Source: Linanthus parryae (Eukaryota; Streptophyta; Magnoliopsida; Ericales; Polemoniaceae). Taken from it: DNA of 64,000 bases. How positions within the stretch are numbered: position 1 is the first letter of the stretch; each line of letters starts with the position of its first letter. A program made the translations under genes and the position numbers. Location of the stretch: positions 25,107,001-25,171,000 of the forward strand of contig JALGPY010000003.1 in assembly GCA_023055425.1 (NCBI GenBank). Direction: 5' to 3'. This document shows positions 1 through 10,100 of the stretch, one piece after another. The notes beneath the pieces are model-generated. The model saw only the letters and a program-made list of their open reading frames with translations. It did no database searches and was not told the origin of the DNA.

Positions 1-1690
1 CTTTTCCTGTTTGGACTTTGGAGTTGATGTTATATTTACATTTTACTTGAGTAATCTATCATACATGTTGGCTTTTTCACTTTCACAGTGTCACATATTC
101 CAATTGGCAATAGGAAGATTTCACTACTTCACATTTCATGTTCTTAAAGGGTCTTGGGATTTTTGAAACAAGATTTTGAGCGATAACTGACAACTCCCTC
201 CCTCATATTTGTCTGTCATATTGAGAGTCTTGTCCATATACCACAAACTTAAGTCTGATCTCATGTATTAACGCCAACTTAGGCACCACATTGGCTTGTT
301 GGTTACCAATTTAATGGACTTTGTCATTTCGAATTTGGAGGATTAGGTAAATTTTCCTGTTTATGCCAATGCGGAAACCATGTTGATTTCCTACATGTAC
401 TTACATGTCCTGAGCTACATTGATTAGAGCCCCGCGTTAAATGTTCCTAGAGCAATCAATAATTACTAGGATATCAGCTTTGGAACTACTATCTCTTAAT
501 TCAAAGCAAGAAATAGTGGATGGCACGAAATAGTTGCTATGAGGACTAAATGTTTCATGTTCAATCACTGCAGGGCAATGGTTACAACGTTGGCTTTGGG
601 ACGTGTTCTGGCAAGATTCTTCCGTCGCCACTTTGAGCAACTGGTCATGGATCCTTGCGTTGAGGTGGCTGTCGTATTTTCTTTCCCCGAAGTGTTGTGT
701 ATGATCAAGACCCTAGTTCCATCCTGTCTGGTATAGTAAAGACTAGGAGATTAATCTATTTGCCGAGTTATTATGTTGTCTGTGTAATCGGTGAACTTTG
801 TCAAAAACTGAGATGCTATTATGAATGTAATTTTGGAGAAAGAACAAATGAGACCTGAGCTTTCCTTTGCTCTGGTAGATTAATGGAATGAGCTACTTTC
901 CCTACGAGTAGAGGTTTCTTTCCATCTGGATTGTGCCCCACGTTGTAGCCTTGTTGTGCCATAAGTTCAACGATACCATGCTGGTTTTGGTTGGCTAGCA
1001 CGAAAGCCAAGCAAAACGCACGAGGAGAAAGCATGATCAAATATAGAGTATTGATCTGATTCTAGTTCAGCATTACCATCTAACAGAAATGTCAATGTAG
1101 AAAACCCTAAGGTCCATAATAGCAAATCCGTTCGTCACCTTTAGGGAGTGGGACCGTGTCTAGTGCCTGGAAGCCTGGAAGGTATGTAGCTAGTGCCTGG
1201 AAGCCTAGGAAGGTACGTCGCTGTAGATTGACCGATAGTCGAAAATCATCCCACCGCTGCCGCGCCATTATCTCTTAAACACGGTTGGATCGATGTCTAG
1301 TGTCTGCCCGTCCATGGAAATGCGTGTCATCGTCACGTAGTAGAAGTTTGTTATGACATGGAACGAGCAAGATAAATATGACAAACACAATGAACAAGAA
1401 CACCCGATATAACATGGTTTACTAGTACGATGCTGGCTATGTCCACGACCTCACACCCTTGTTTATTAGAGAGAAACGAATAAGAATACAACCACCATGT
1501 TTAAAAACAATCCCTAAATAGACATATACGACCGACTAGTGCCCAAGACATCCCAAAGTACTATAGGAATGGATAAGGAAGCAATCCAGAAACTGCCAAA
1601 CTTTACCGCCCCAATTTGTTTCCTACATCACATGCCTACTTTTGTTGCCATTGACTTTTCCTTGCTGACTTAGAATTCAAGACACATACT
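1..1690. other. Left flank, no recognisable gene
   Basis: Short reading frames exist on both strands (for example 539-736 on plus and 819-1040 on minus), but none resembles a family I know and none has convincing start context or a partner exon. Base composition is mixed and low in GC. The only local structure I see is an imperfect tandem duplication at 1160-1206. The region may be decayed transposon sequence, as the copia remnant just downstream suggests, or host intergenic DNA. Confidence 0.5.
1160..1206. repeat. Imperfect two-copy tandem duplication, period about 30 bp
   Basis: The 17-mer ctagtgcctggaagcct occurs at 1160-1176 and again at 1190-1206, each followed by a similar aaggta tail. 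It looks like a simple local duplication. No function is suggested. Confidence 0.6.
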
Positions 1691-1694
1691 AACA

Positions 1695-2330
1695 GTTCCA
1701 TCAGAAGCCTCATGTCTGCTATGGTCTGCACTCGGCCGGACATAGCATTCGCTGTTAGCGTGGTATGTCATTTTATGGTTCAACCGCGCAAGGATCATAG
1801 GCAAGCGGTGAAGCGCATATTCAAGTACCTTAAGGGTACGTCAGACAGTGGCCTATGCTATGGGGCCAATCAGGATATCTTGGTTGCTGAGTTCTCGAAT
1901 TCAGATTATGCAGGTGATGTTGATAGTAAAAGATCAATGGCTGGCTATGTGTTCACTCTGGGAGGTTTTGTTGTGAGCTGGAAGGCGACGCTACAACCGA
2001 CGGTGAATTTGTCTACCACGAGAGAGGTGTACATGGCTTTGACCGAAGATCAAAGGAGATAATTTGGCTTAAAGGAATGGTCAATGATCTAGGCCTACTT
2101 CGAGATCAAGCGATAGTCTACTATGATAGCTTAAGTGCGATATGCTTGACTAAATAACATGTTCATCATGAGAGAACAAAGTACATCGACGTCATGTTTC
2201 ATTTCCTCAAAACGAGAGTAGGATCAAGGTAAAGACGGTGGGGACAACTGACAACCTCGCGAATATGTCCATGAAGCTAGTTTTGAAGAGCAACTTCCGG
2301 CATTATCTGGATGAGCCAGTGAGGCCCTTC
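1695..2330 (+). pseudogene. Decayed Ty1/copia pol fragment (end of RT and RNase H)
   Basis: The open stretch 1712-2062 (116 codons) begins with a CTRPDIAFAV motif, the segment linking RT and RNase H in plant copia elements. It continues through a degenerate RNase H core: SDYAGDVDSKRSMAGYVF, then VSWKATLQ, then LSTTREVYMAL, where TTEAEY is usual. Past the frame break the similarity continues in other frames to about 2330, with pieces equivalent to the AIC and HHERTKYID regions. Frame breaks and stops show it is dead. The pattern is closest to Tnt1/Tork-type copia. I found no LTR for it, so it is a truncated relic that was present before the outer element inserted downstream. Confidence 0.85.
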
Positions 2331-2542
2331 GGGACTATCGGACCCGGTGGGTCCAGTGAGTCTCTGTGATGAGAGACATCGGATGCAGAGTATACGTAGC
2401 TTTGTTACGAGAAGAGGAGCAATGGGTCGATGGATTTCTTACCACAAAGTGTTGTGGTCTTGGACTCTTCTTTGTCGTCCATGTGCCAAGAGGAGTTTCC
2501 CTAGCACTATGTAAGGACCCTTTGGGTTCATAGTATCACATG
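2331..2542. other. Short non-coding stretch between copia relic and outer element
   Basis: Nothing recognisable. It may be the 3' non-coding tail of the copia relic. It ends at the 5-bp CAAAA duplication (2543-2547) that marks the insertion site of the outer element. Confidence 0.4.
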
Positions 2543-2547
2543 CAAAA
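2543..2547. repeat. Target-site duplication CAAAA, left copy
   Basis: CAAAA precedes the left LTR here and follows the right LTR at 63927-63931. Five base pairs is the normal duplication size for plant LTR retrotransposons. The match fixes both ends of the outer element. Confidence 0.9.
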
Positions 2548-4453
2548 TATAATGACCGCATTTTGTGAAGCTTATATTAATTCAGTGAATTTCATGACTA
2601 AGCACTTAGTATTTTGATGTGTCCATATCTGCCGAACTATAATAGTTAAGCTCGTCCAGAAAGACACCAGAAGTTCTAATATCTTCTCTAATCGCTAAAT
2701 TAAGGATAAAACTATTTCGAAAATAGTTAGTACTAATCATACTGCTTAAGTATTAATTAGCTTAGTTAATCATGATTAGTACATAATGACTTGCAGTATG
2801 TTAGCTTGTATATGTATTACTGCATGATTGACACGTAGGGTGACACGTGTCACTACCTTAGCCCCTGTCCTAGATGTTTGACACACAGCCCCACTGCGTG
2901 TCGTCGTGTGGTGCTTCTGTTTCATACGCGACATGTGTCCTACTGCAAGTCAGATGCTTCTGACACATAACCTCCCTAAGTGTCACCGTCATAGCCTCCT
3001 GCATTTGCATGATCGACACGTCGGAGGACACGTGTCACGCTATGGAGCCTTATCCTTACATAAATGACACACTGGTGGACACGTGTCACAGTCTGGTATA
3101 CAACTATGCATGCATGACACGCAGGAGACATGTGTCGCGATTCGGTGACGTGCTTTGCATGCTTGACACACCCCCTACTGTGTGTCATCGCGTGGCACAT
3201 TCCTTGTGCATGGTTGACATGTGTTTGATACGTGTCATGTCCTGGGAACTCCTTCCTTGCGTGGATGCCACGTGTCCCGCGACTCATCGCGACGTGATTG
3301 GTCGCCCTTCCCTATAATTATAACTTGTCGTTAGAGTTATTCTCATTCTAAAATTCAGTCAAGTACTAGAGAGAGATAGTAAGAGCTCCGGAGGATATTC
3401 TTGATATCCTCTCGGAGAATCTGGAGGTTCTTATTATTTTATTAGCAGCTTCGTCGGACCGAGGTAGGGAATCTCAACGTTATAGCCCCAAATGTATTGC
3501 GTTGTCTGCTTATATGCTAGTCGTTGTACTGCTTAGATATATTCATTATAATTGTCGAATTTCCATTACTGTGTCGATGTTATACATGATATTTGTAAAT
3601 TGATATATGATTCATGTGGAGATGCTGTCAAATTGTTATTTGAGTATTTGAATCATACAGAGATGCTGCTGAAATTGCTATTCGAATATGCTGTTGATAT
3701 TCGTGACTATGCTGGATACATGCTATCAACTGTGTTGATTGTTGATATGCTGTTACCATGATGATATTGTCTATATTTCTGTTCATGCATGATTTGCATG
3801 TGAAATTAAATATGAAAGCGGAAAGATAAATGGACGGGGTTAGGGATTGTATATCCCTTGGGTCAAAGACCCTGATTGCACCCGATGCCTGGTGTAGAAA
3901 GCACTGACGGCCTGATGGCAGGTAGGTACTCCGCTCCTAGCTGAGAGCGCGTATGCGAAGGTAGGCTGACTCACTCCTAGCTGCGAGCGCGTATGTGAGC
4001 ACCCCAGGTTCCATGAAGATAATAAAACGAGTAAAGAATTGCATATGCATGACTTGACATATACATGTTTATATTGAACTGTGATAGCATGATTATGTGA
4101 TACGTGTACCACGAAACAATACGTGCTTGGACTGTTTCTTTGATGTTCTCTACTGAGCTTGCAGTAAGCTCACCCCTAACATTTTGGAGGAACAAGTTAT
4201 AATGGTGATGACGGTTCAGTCCCTGAGTTGTCTTAGCTGTTTGTAGTGCTAGCTTGTTTATAGCTTTTGAGACGAGTCTCAACTTGTTTTATATGTAATA
4301 TAGTTGGGTTGAGAACTGTTAGTAGCTCTGACTACTCTGTAATATATTTCAGTTGTGTAATAAAAGTTGGAGTTGTTCAGTTCACCACTTGTTCGATTAG
4401 TTCCTTTTATTTATTTCAAAAAAAAAAATTCACCCCGGTTCACGGGCGGGACA
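2548..4453 (+). repeat. 5' LTR of outer Tekay-like element
   Basis: Aligns throughout with 62014-63926. The 5' terminus reads TA where the partner LTR has TG, so the terminal dinucleotide has mutated. It ends in ACA. The U3 half is packed with CACGTG-type inverted repeats. The TATA region here (about 3313) reads ctataatta, while the other LTR keeps an intact ctataaata at about 62780. The R/U5 half has a short direct repeat around ctcctagctg and gagcgcgtatg (about 3930-4000). Confidence 0.92.
2829..3285. promoter_or_regulatory. U3 array of inverted repeats built on ACACGTGTC (G-box/ABRE-like)
   Basis: Roughly ten units of the form TGACACGT...ACGTGTCA, in variant forms, follow one another in this 450-bp stretch. 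Examples are gacacgtgtc at about 2850, 3030 and 3080. Each unit is itself an inverted repeat, and several contain the perfect hexamer CACGTG. The same array is in the other LTR (about 62295-62750). CACGTG and ACGTGTC are known plant bZIP/bHLH-binding cores. That they drive this LTR is my inference from their place upstream of the TATA box. Confidence 0.65.
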
Positions 4454-4456
4454 GCT

Positions 4457-4468
4457 TGGTATCAGAGC
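4457..4468 (+). other. Primer-binding site for initiator tRNA-Met, outer element
   Basis: TGGTATCAGAGC begins three bases after the 5' LTR end. It is the complement of the 3' end of plant initiator tRNA-Met, the standard primer of chromoviruses and many copia elements. Confidence 0.93.
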
Positions 4469-4597
4469 TTAGGTATAAGAGACACCTCGGGCTTGGGGTA
4501 ATGGTTTAGGAATCTTATGTGTTGTGTGTTCTATGTGCTTTACTTGATCCTACCTCATAAGTTTATAGATATGACATTCTAGATGTTTTTATTGTAG

Positions 4598-5255
4598 ATG
4601 GCTACAACAAACTTGAGGAATGGGACGAATGGAGATAGTAGTGCTTCTAATCAGGGTGCTAGCCCTGATACTATGAAGGCCCTTAAGGATTTTAAGAGGC
4701 AAAATCCACCTGTTTTTCGAGGTACTCCTGACCCGGTTGCAGCTGAGCATTGGGTGAGGCAGATTGAGAAGACTTTTAATGTTATGGGAATCTTTGGGGA
4801 TGAGGTCAAGGTAAGGTTAGCTACGTTTTAGCTGGAAGATGAGGCTGATCAGTGGTGGTATTTGGTTACCTCTAACCTAGACATATCACTTATGTCGTGG
4901 AGGACCTTCAAGACTATGTTTTTGAAGAAGTTCTTTCCAGAGGTGGTTCGGGCAGCTAAGGCTCGTGAGTTTTTGAACTTGAAGCAGGGTAGTATGTCTG
5001 TTATGCAGTATGAGGCAAAGTTTACTGAGCTTGCCCGTTATGCCCATAATATGGTATCTGACGATAACGAGAACGCTAGGTTGTTTGAGTGGAGCCTTTC
5101 TCCACCTATTCGAGGCAAGATAGCTGTTTTACGCTTGGAGTCTTATTCTGAGCTTGTAGAGTCTGCTTTAGTTGCAGAAAGGGAGTTGGCTGATTCCAAA
5201 GGCATGTGGGAGACTAAAGGTCAGTATCGAGGTTATCAAAATAAGGGGAGACAGC
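4598..5255 (+). pseudogene. gag: Outer element gag, N-terminal part, interrupted
   Basis: Starts MATTNLRNGTNGD and carries the retrotransposon gag core: PPVFRGTPDPVAAEHWV, then a D-Q-W-W motif, then the ARAKEFLNLKQGSMSV-type helix region. An in-frame stop at 4829-4831 (TAG, probably an old CAG) splits it. The frame then runs through GQYRGYQNKGRQ to 5255, where the Athila element entered. The missing C-terminal part with the zinc knuckle resumes at 19308. Gag would form the nucleocapsid-like particle. This copy is not functional. Confidence 0.92.
5251..5255. repeat. Target-site duplication ACAGC of Athila insertion, left copy
   Basis: ACAGC lies immediately left of the Athila 5' LTR. It recurs at 19303-19307, immediately right of the 3' LTR, inside the interrupted outer gag. 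Confidence 0.93.
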
Positions 5256-5546
5256 TCACAGCTTGAAAATGTATTAGTCTGGGACATCTTTTTACCATTG
5301 GTTTTAACCCTGTGAGAGTTGAGTTTGGCCATTTTCAGCTTATTTTCCACCTGATACGAGAGAGAGATTTTTAGATCATGATTGCAAAATTTGAGTAATT
5401 TTATGCATACTTTTGTTTGTTGGATATGATCGCGGGTGCGTGTTATGTGCAGGTAACAGGTGCCGAAAAATGCATGAGATTGACTTGGATTGGAGGCAGC
5501 GTGTCAGGAGAGCTGAGCAGAAAAAGAGGAAAAAATGACTAAGTTG

Positions 5547-5908
5547 TGCGTTCAAACGCAGGAGCTGCGTTCAAACGCACAACAGAGGAGCAGCAGGAAA
5601 AATGGCAGAATTTGGCTAAGGCCTGCGTTCAAACGCAGAGGCAGGCTGCGTTCAAACGCAGGAGTCAGAGACCAAGTGCAGAAAAGCTAAGTCCTGCGTT
5701 TAAACGCAGGTGTTGTGCGTTCATACGCAGGGCTCAACACTCAAGAGAAGAAACGGCAAAGGGGTGCGTTCAAACGCAGGCAAGCTGCGTTCAAACGCAT
5801 GGGTTCAGGAGCCAGAAGAGGAAAACGACTAAGTCCTGCGTTCAAACGCAGAAGGGTGTGCGTTCATACGCACTGCGTTTGAACGCAGGAAGTGTGCGTT
5901 TGAACGCA
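5547..5908. repeat. Array of 14-bp near-palindromes TGCGTTCAAACGCA in Athila U3
   Basis: Twelve copies lie in 362 bp with irregular spacers. Ten read TGCGTTCAAACGCA or a one-base variant (TTTAAA or TTCATA centre). The last two are on the other strand (TGCGTTTGAACGCA). Arms are TGCGT/ACGCA around a 4-base centre. The spacers are not related to one another, so this is not an ordinary tandem repeat. It produces spurious reading frames. The block ends 84 bp upstream of the TATA box at 5993. Confidence 0.92.
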
Positions 5909-5992
5909 CAGACGTGTTCCAGAATCTTCCAGGACGGATCTTTTCGAGGGTAAAACAGGAATTTCGTGCATCAGTTTTGGAGACTGTGGCAA

Positions 5993-6000
5993 TATAAAAG
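5993..6000 (+). promoter_or_regulatory. TATA box of Athila 5' LTR
   Basis: TATAAAAG follows the palindrome array by 84 bp. The copy in the 3' LTR is at 18298. Transcription should begin about 30 bp downstream, near the cccagcactg stretch. That is inferred from the usual plant spacing. Confidence 0.75.
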
Positions 6001-6433
6001 GAGGTGTCCCAGCACTGTTTTGGGGTTACGAAGGCATACCACAGCTATCATCATCATCAGCAGCCAGTTTCACAGCAGCCAGGAGTTGGAGCAGAGCAGG
6101 ATTGGAGCAGTTTTCCAGTATCTTCAGAAAAATAACTAGTTTGATCTTTTCTCTTTTTATGAAACATTGTCTTTAAATAATGCAAGCTAGCTAGACCTTT
6201 TGCCTAGGTTCTCGGTGAACCTAGGGTTTATGAATTCAGCAAACTTGGATGTTTTGATTTTCAGATGCATGGCTAGCTAAGTCTTAATACAGGATGGTTT
6301 GTTTATTATTCTGTCTTTGATTTTATTTACATACATGAATGGCTTGATCACCCAGGAGTGTTACAGACAGGATCTGGTGTGCGAGAGTGACCAGTGAACG
6401 TTAGGAAGAAAAGACAGGATTTAGTACTCTGCC

Positions 6434-6625
6434 TTGATGGACCGAGAGGTGAAGAGAATCAGGGGACTAGCCCAGAAGCATTAGACCAACTGTTAGACGT
6501 TGAGGGGGAGACCGAGAGGAGAACCTGTAACCCTAGCAGACTTAGAACGAACCTGCAGATTTAGGTGGACCGAGAGGACCCGAAAATCTGCAGTCGAGTG
6601 ATAAGTGCATGAGACCGAGAGGAGA
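6434..6625 (+). repeat. Four dispersed copies of GACCGAGAGG in Athila LTR
   Basis: The 10-mer occurs at about 6437, 6511, 6571 and 6614, each in a different local context. All are downstream of the TATA box and therefore in the transcribed leader. The same set is in the 3' LTR. No known function. Candidates are an RNA-level signal or a protein-binding site. Confidence 0.7.
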
Positions 6626-7002
6626 TTGTACTATTGGTATGCTGGCATAAACAAAACCACTGTGTGTTTCTGACATCAAATATACCATGGAAGCTGGAGA
6701 GTAACCCTAGGGGATCCTGGAATCTAGATTTTTAGAATTATCGACTTTTACAACTACAACAATTTCGGCAAAATATTCAGCAGAAAAATAAAATAAGCCT
6801 GTTACTGTTTTTATTTATTTTAATTTAGTATAATCAAATCCCAACCTTCCTCCTTTTTACAAACTTCGTGTCTTATTCTAATTCTGATTAGCAACAACTT
6901 AAACTGTTCTCGTGGGTTCGACAACCAGAGTCACAATTACATACTCTATACTACTTGATCGTACACTTGCGAAAAAGCAGATAGTTTACGCTGTCAAGTT
7001 TT

Positions 7003-7020
7003 TGGCGCCGTTGCCGGGGA
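7003..7020 (+). other. Primer-binding site for tRNA-Asp, Athila-type element
   Basis: TGGCGCCGTTGCCGGGGA begins six bases after the LTR end. It is complementary to the 3' end of plant tRNA-Asp, the usual Athila primer. Confidence 0.88.
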
Positions 7021-7139
7021 ACGGTTACAGTTTTGTTAAAGAGACATTAGAATAAGTCTCAGAGTTTTTCTTTTATTTTTACAGTTACTTTCTTTCGACT
7101 TACTGCTCTTGAAATCTGATTTTCAGGCTGTTCTAGTTT

Positions 7140-10100
7140 ATGCCCAGATTGCCCCGCAAACTGGTATCACCACTCGAAGATCCCGAAAAACTTTTCAGAG
7201 AGCAAAGTCGCAGACACCGAGCCGCGATGTCTGAGCACGGAGAAGACACCACAACCGAAACAGGAACACCCACAGAACAGCCGCAACGTACTCCAGCACA
7301 GATGGCTCTTTACATTGAAGAGCTGATAGCAGCAGGTTTTGCTGCCAGGAACAATCAGAGGACTTATAACAGGTCTGGAAGGGCACTGGTCGAAAACTTT
7401 GAAGTCCCAACCGGAGGACATCAACCAGCTATTGTAGTGCCTCCCATTACAGCAGAGCACTTCGACCTGAAATCATCCACCATTCAGACCGCCCAGACCC
7501 ATTGTCCTTTTAATGGGAAGGCAGTTGAAGATCCAAACGACTTCCTTGGAAAATTTGAGGATTACTGCAACAAAATTAAATATAGAGGAGTCGAAGCGGA
7601 CACGCTAAAACTGATTTTATTCCCATACTGTTTGTTCGGAACAGCAAAGGATTGGCTGGAGGCAAGACCACCGAGGTCTATCACTACCTGGGAAGGGTGT
7701 GTTGCTGATTTCTTGGCAAAATTCTACCCTGCATCCCGCGTTATCAAGCTACAGAGTGAGATCTTATCTTTCAAACAGCAGATGGGGGAGACAGTGGTAG
7801 ATGCATGGGACAGGCTAATGAGACTTGTGAAAAAATGCCCCAATCACGGCTTCGGGGACGCAAAGATTCTGCAGGTATTCTACCATGCACTTGACAGGGA
7901 GAATGCAGACAGGATTGATAGGGAAGCTGGGGGTAACTTTCTGTACCATGTGGATAAAGATGGAGCATACGAACTGATGAAGCAATTAGCCAAACAGGAT
8001 ACTCGCCTGTTTGATGACCGCAGGCTCACAGCAGTAGCAGAACCAGTGGTTGATGACAGGATTGACAATCTCACAAAAGTAGTACAGGACCTAGTCAAGA
8101 AGGTGTATACAGAAAAGAAACCAGTAGCATCAGTGGACGAACCTGACTTTGACGCAGCAATTCTGGAGCTTCAGACCGAAGACGCCAACTATGTCCAGCA
8201 ACAGTGGGATCCTAGTCGCTACAGACCAGGCACACGTGACCATCCAGGGTTTCGCTACGGAAATCCCAATGCAGCAGTATATGCACCAGGATTCCAGCAC
8301 AGGCCACAGGCACAACAGGCAGCTCCAGCTCAGCCTGCACAAGCAGCACCACAATTAAATCTGTCTCAGCAACATTTTGAGTCCTATATGGAGAAATTCA
8401 ATAAGAAGTTGGAAACTAGATTCGCACAGATGGACTCATTAACTGCTGATGTAAGCCAGATGAAGATTGCTATCCGCAACTTGGAAGTGCAGAATGGACA
8501 GCTTGCACAGAACCAGGCAGAACGAGCCCCAGGGAATTTACCATCTAACACAGTGAACAATCCACGCGCTCAAATCAATGCTATCACAACTCGGAGTGGA
8601 ATTGCACTGCAGGATCCACCGTATCCCAGTCATGCACGCGCAGAAAAGTCAAAAATTATTGAACAGGAGGTGATTGACCGGGAAGACAGTTCAACCGCTG
8701 ACCCTCAGAAAAGGGGTTCGGTCGAGCAGGAAGCAGCGCAGATGAATGAGGGTAATCCAGAGACAGTGCCAACTTCTAAGGAGGTTCCTTACCCTCTGAA
8801 GACACGCAAGAGAGATGACAGCAAAGACTACGCCAGATTTCTGGAGGTATTCAAGCAATTACAGATAAATATACCTTTTGCTGAAGCACTTGCCAAAATG
8901 CCTACTTATGCGAAATTTCTCAAAGATATCCTGTATGGTAGAAGGCGAATGAGTGACTTCGAAACAGTGAATCTGACGGCAGAAGCGAGCAGTTGTGTAA
9001 AAAATGGTCTACCACTGAAAAAGAAAGACCCTGGCAGCTTTGTTATTCCAGTGACCCTGGGCAGTGCATACACAGGAAAAGCCTTATGCGACTTGGGTGC
9101 CAGCATCAACCTGATGCCACTGACCATCTTCAAAAGTTTGGGAGTCGGAGAGCCACGCCCAACAAGAATTATGCTTCAAATGGCTGACAGATCTGTGAAA
9201 CCTGCCTATGGGGTAATTGAAGATATCCTGGTAAAAGTGGGAGAGCTTATTTTTCCAGCAGATTTTGTGATACTGGATATGGAGGCAGGAGAGGTTCCGC
9301 TGATCCTGGGCAGACCTTTCCTGGCGACTGGTGAAGCCATTATTAACTGCAAGAGTGGGGAGTTGTCCATGCAAATCAATGAAGAAAAAGTAAAATTTAA
9401 TGTTTTCAAATCTCTCCAGCTTCCCGATCATTATGGGCATGAAAACTGTTTTGCAGTTGAGGTAATTGATGACCTGGAAAGCGATGAGATAGAAGATTTA
9501 TGGGAAGAATTTGAAGACATATTTCCAGAGGAAACAGAAGAGCAACAGGATGAGCAGATCATGGGAACAGAAAGCTGGGTCAGGCTATACAGGGATGAAG
9601 GAGGCGAGCAGAAAATGACACTGGTCCCGTCACTGCAGGAACCACCAGCACTGGAATTAAAACAGTTGCCAGAACACCTCAGGTACGCTTTTATTGGTGA
9701 AAATAATACACTGCCGGTAATTGTTTCATCTCTTTTATCTCAGGAACAGGAACAAAAGCTACTGGAGGTACTCCGAGAGCATAAAGAAGCCATAGGGTGG
9801 ACAATTGCAGACCTGAAGGGAATCAGTCCTGACTATTGCATGCACAAGATAAGAATTGAAGACGGAAAGAAGCCAGTCATCCAGCCTCAAAGAAGATTAA
9901 ACCCAATTATGAAAGATGTGGTACGTAAAGAGGTCATGAAGTGGCTAGAAGCAGGAATTATATACCCCATATCAGACAGCACCTGGGTGAGTCCTGTCCA
10001 GTGTGTACCGAAGAAAGGGGGTATTACAGTAGTGCAGAATGCTGATCAGGAGCAGATCGCTCAGCGAACTGTCACTGGCTGGCGAATCTGTATGGACTAT

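Larger units (their letters stand above)
5256..6996 (+). repeat. 5' LTR of Athila-type element
   Basis: Matches 17561-19302 with about four differences. These are the terminal TG mutated to TC, one substitution near 6149, one near 6243, and a 1-base indel near 6843. It contains the palindrome array (5547-5908), a TATA box at 5993, four copies of GACCGAGAGG downstream of the TATA box, and the terminal CA at 6996. Confidence 0.95.

Noticed and set aside
819..1040. 73-codon minus-strand frame in the left flank
   Set aside because: No recognised family, no conserved partner and no promoter context. It may be chance.
2976..3317. Paired opposite-strand frames of about 100 codons in the outer LTR
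   Set aside because: They follow the CACGTG inverted-repeat array and are not conserved as frames in the other LTR.
5546..5953. 135-codon reading frame, also at 17851-18258, and similar frames at 12837-13297
   Set aside because: Produced by repeated TGCGTTCAAACGCA read in frame. No domain, and it sits in the U3 or inter-ORF promoter region.
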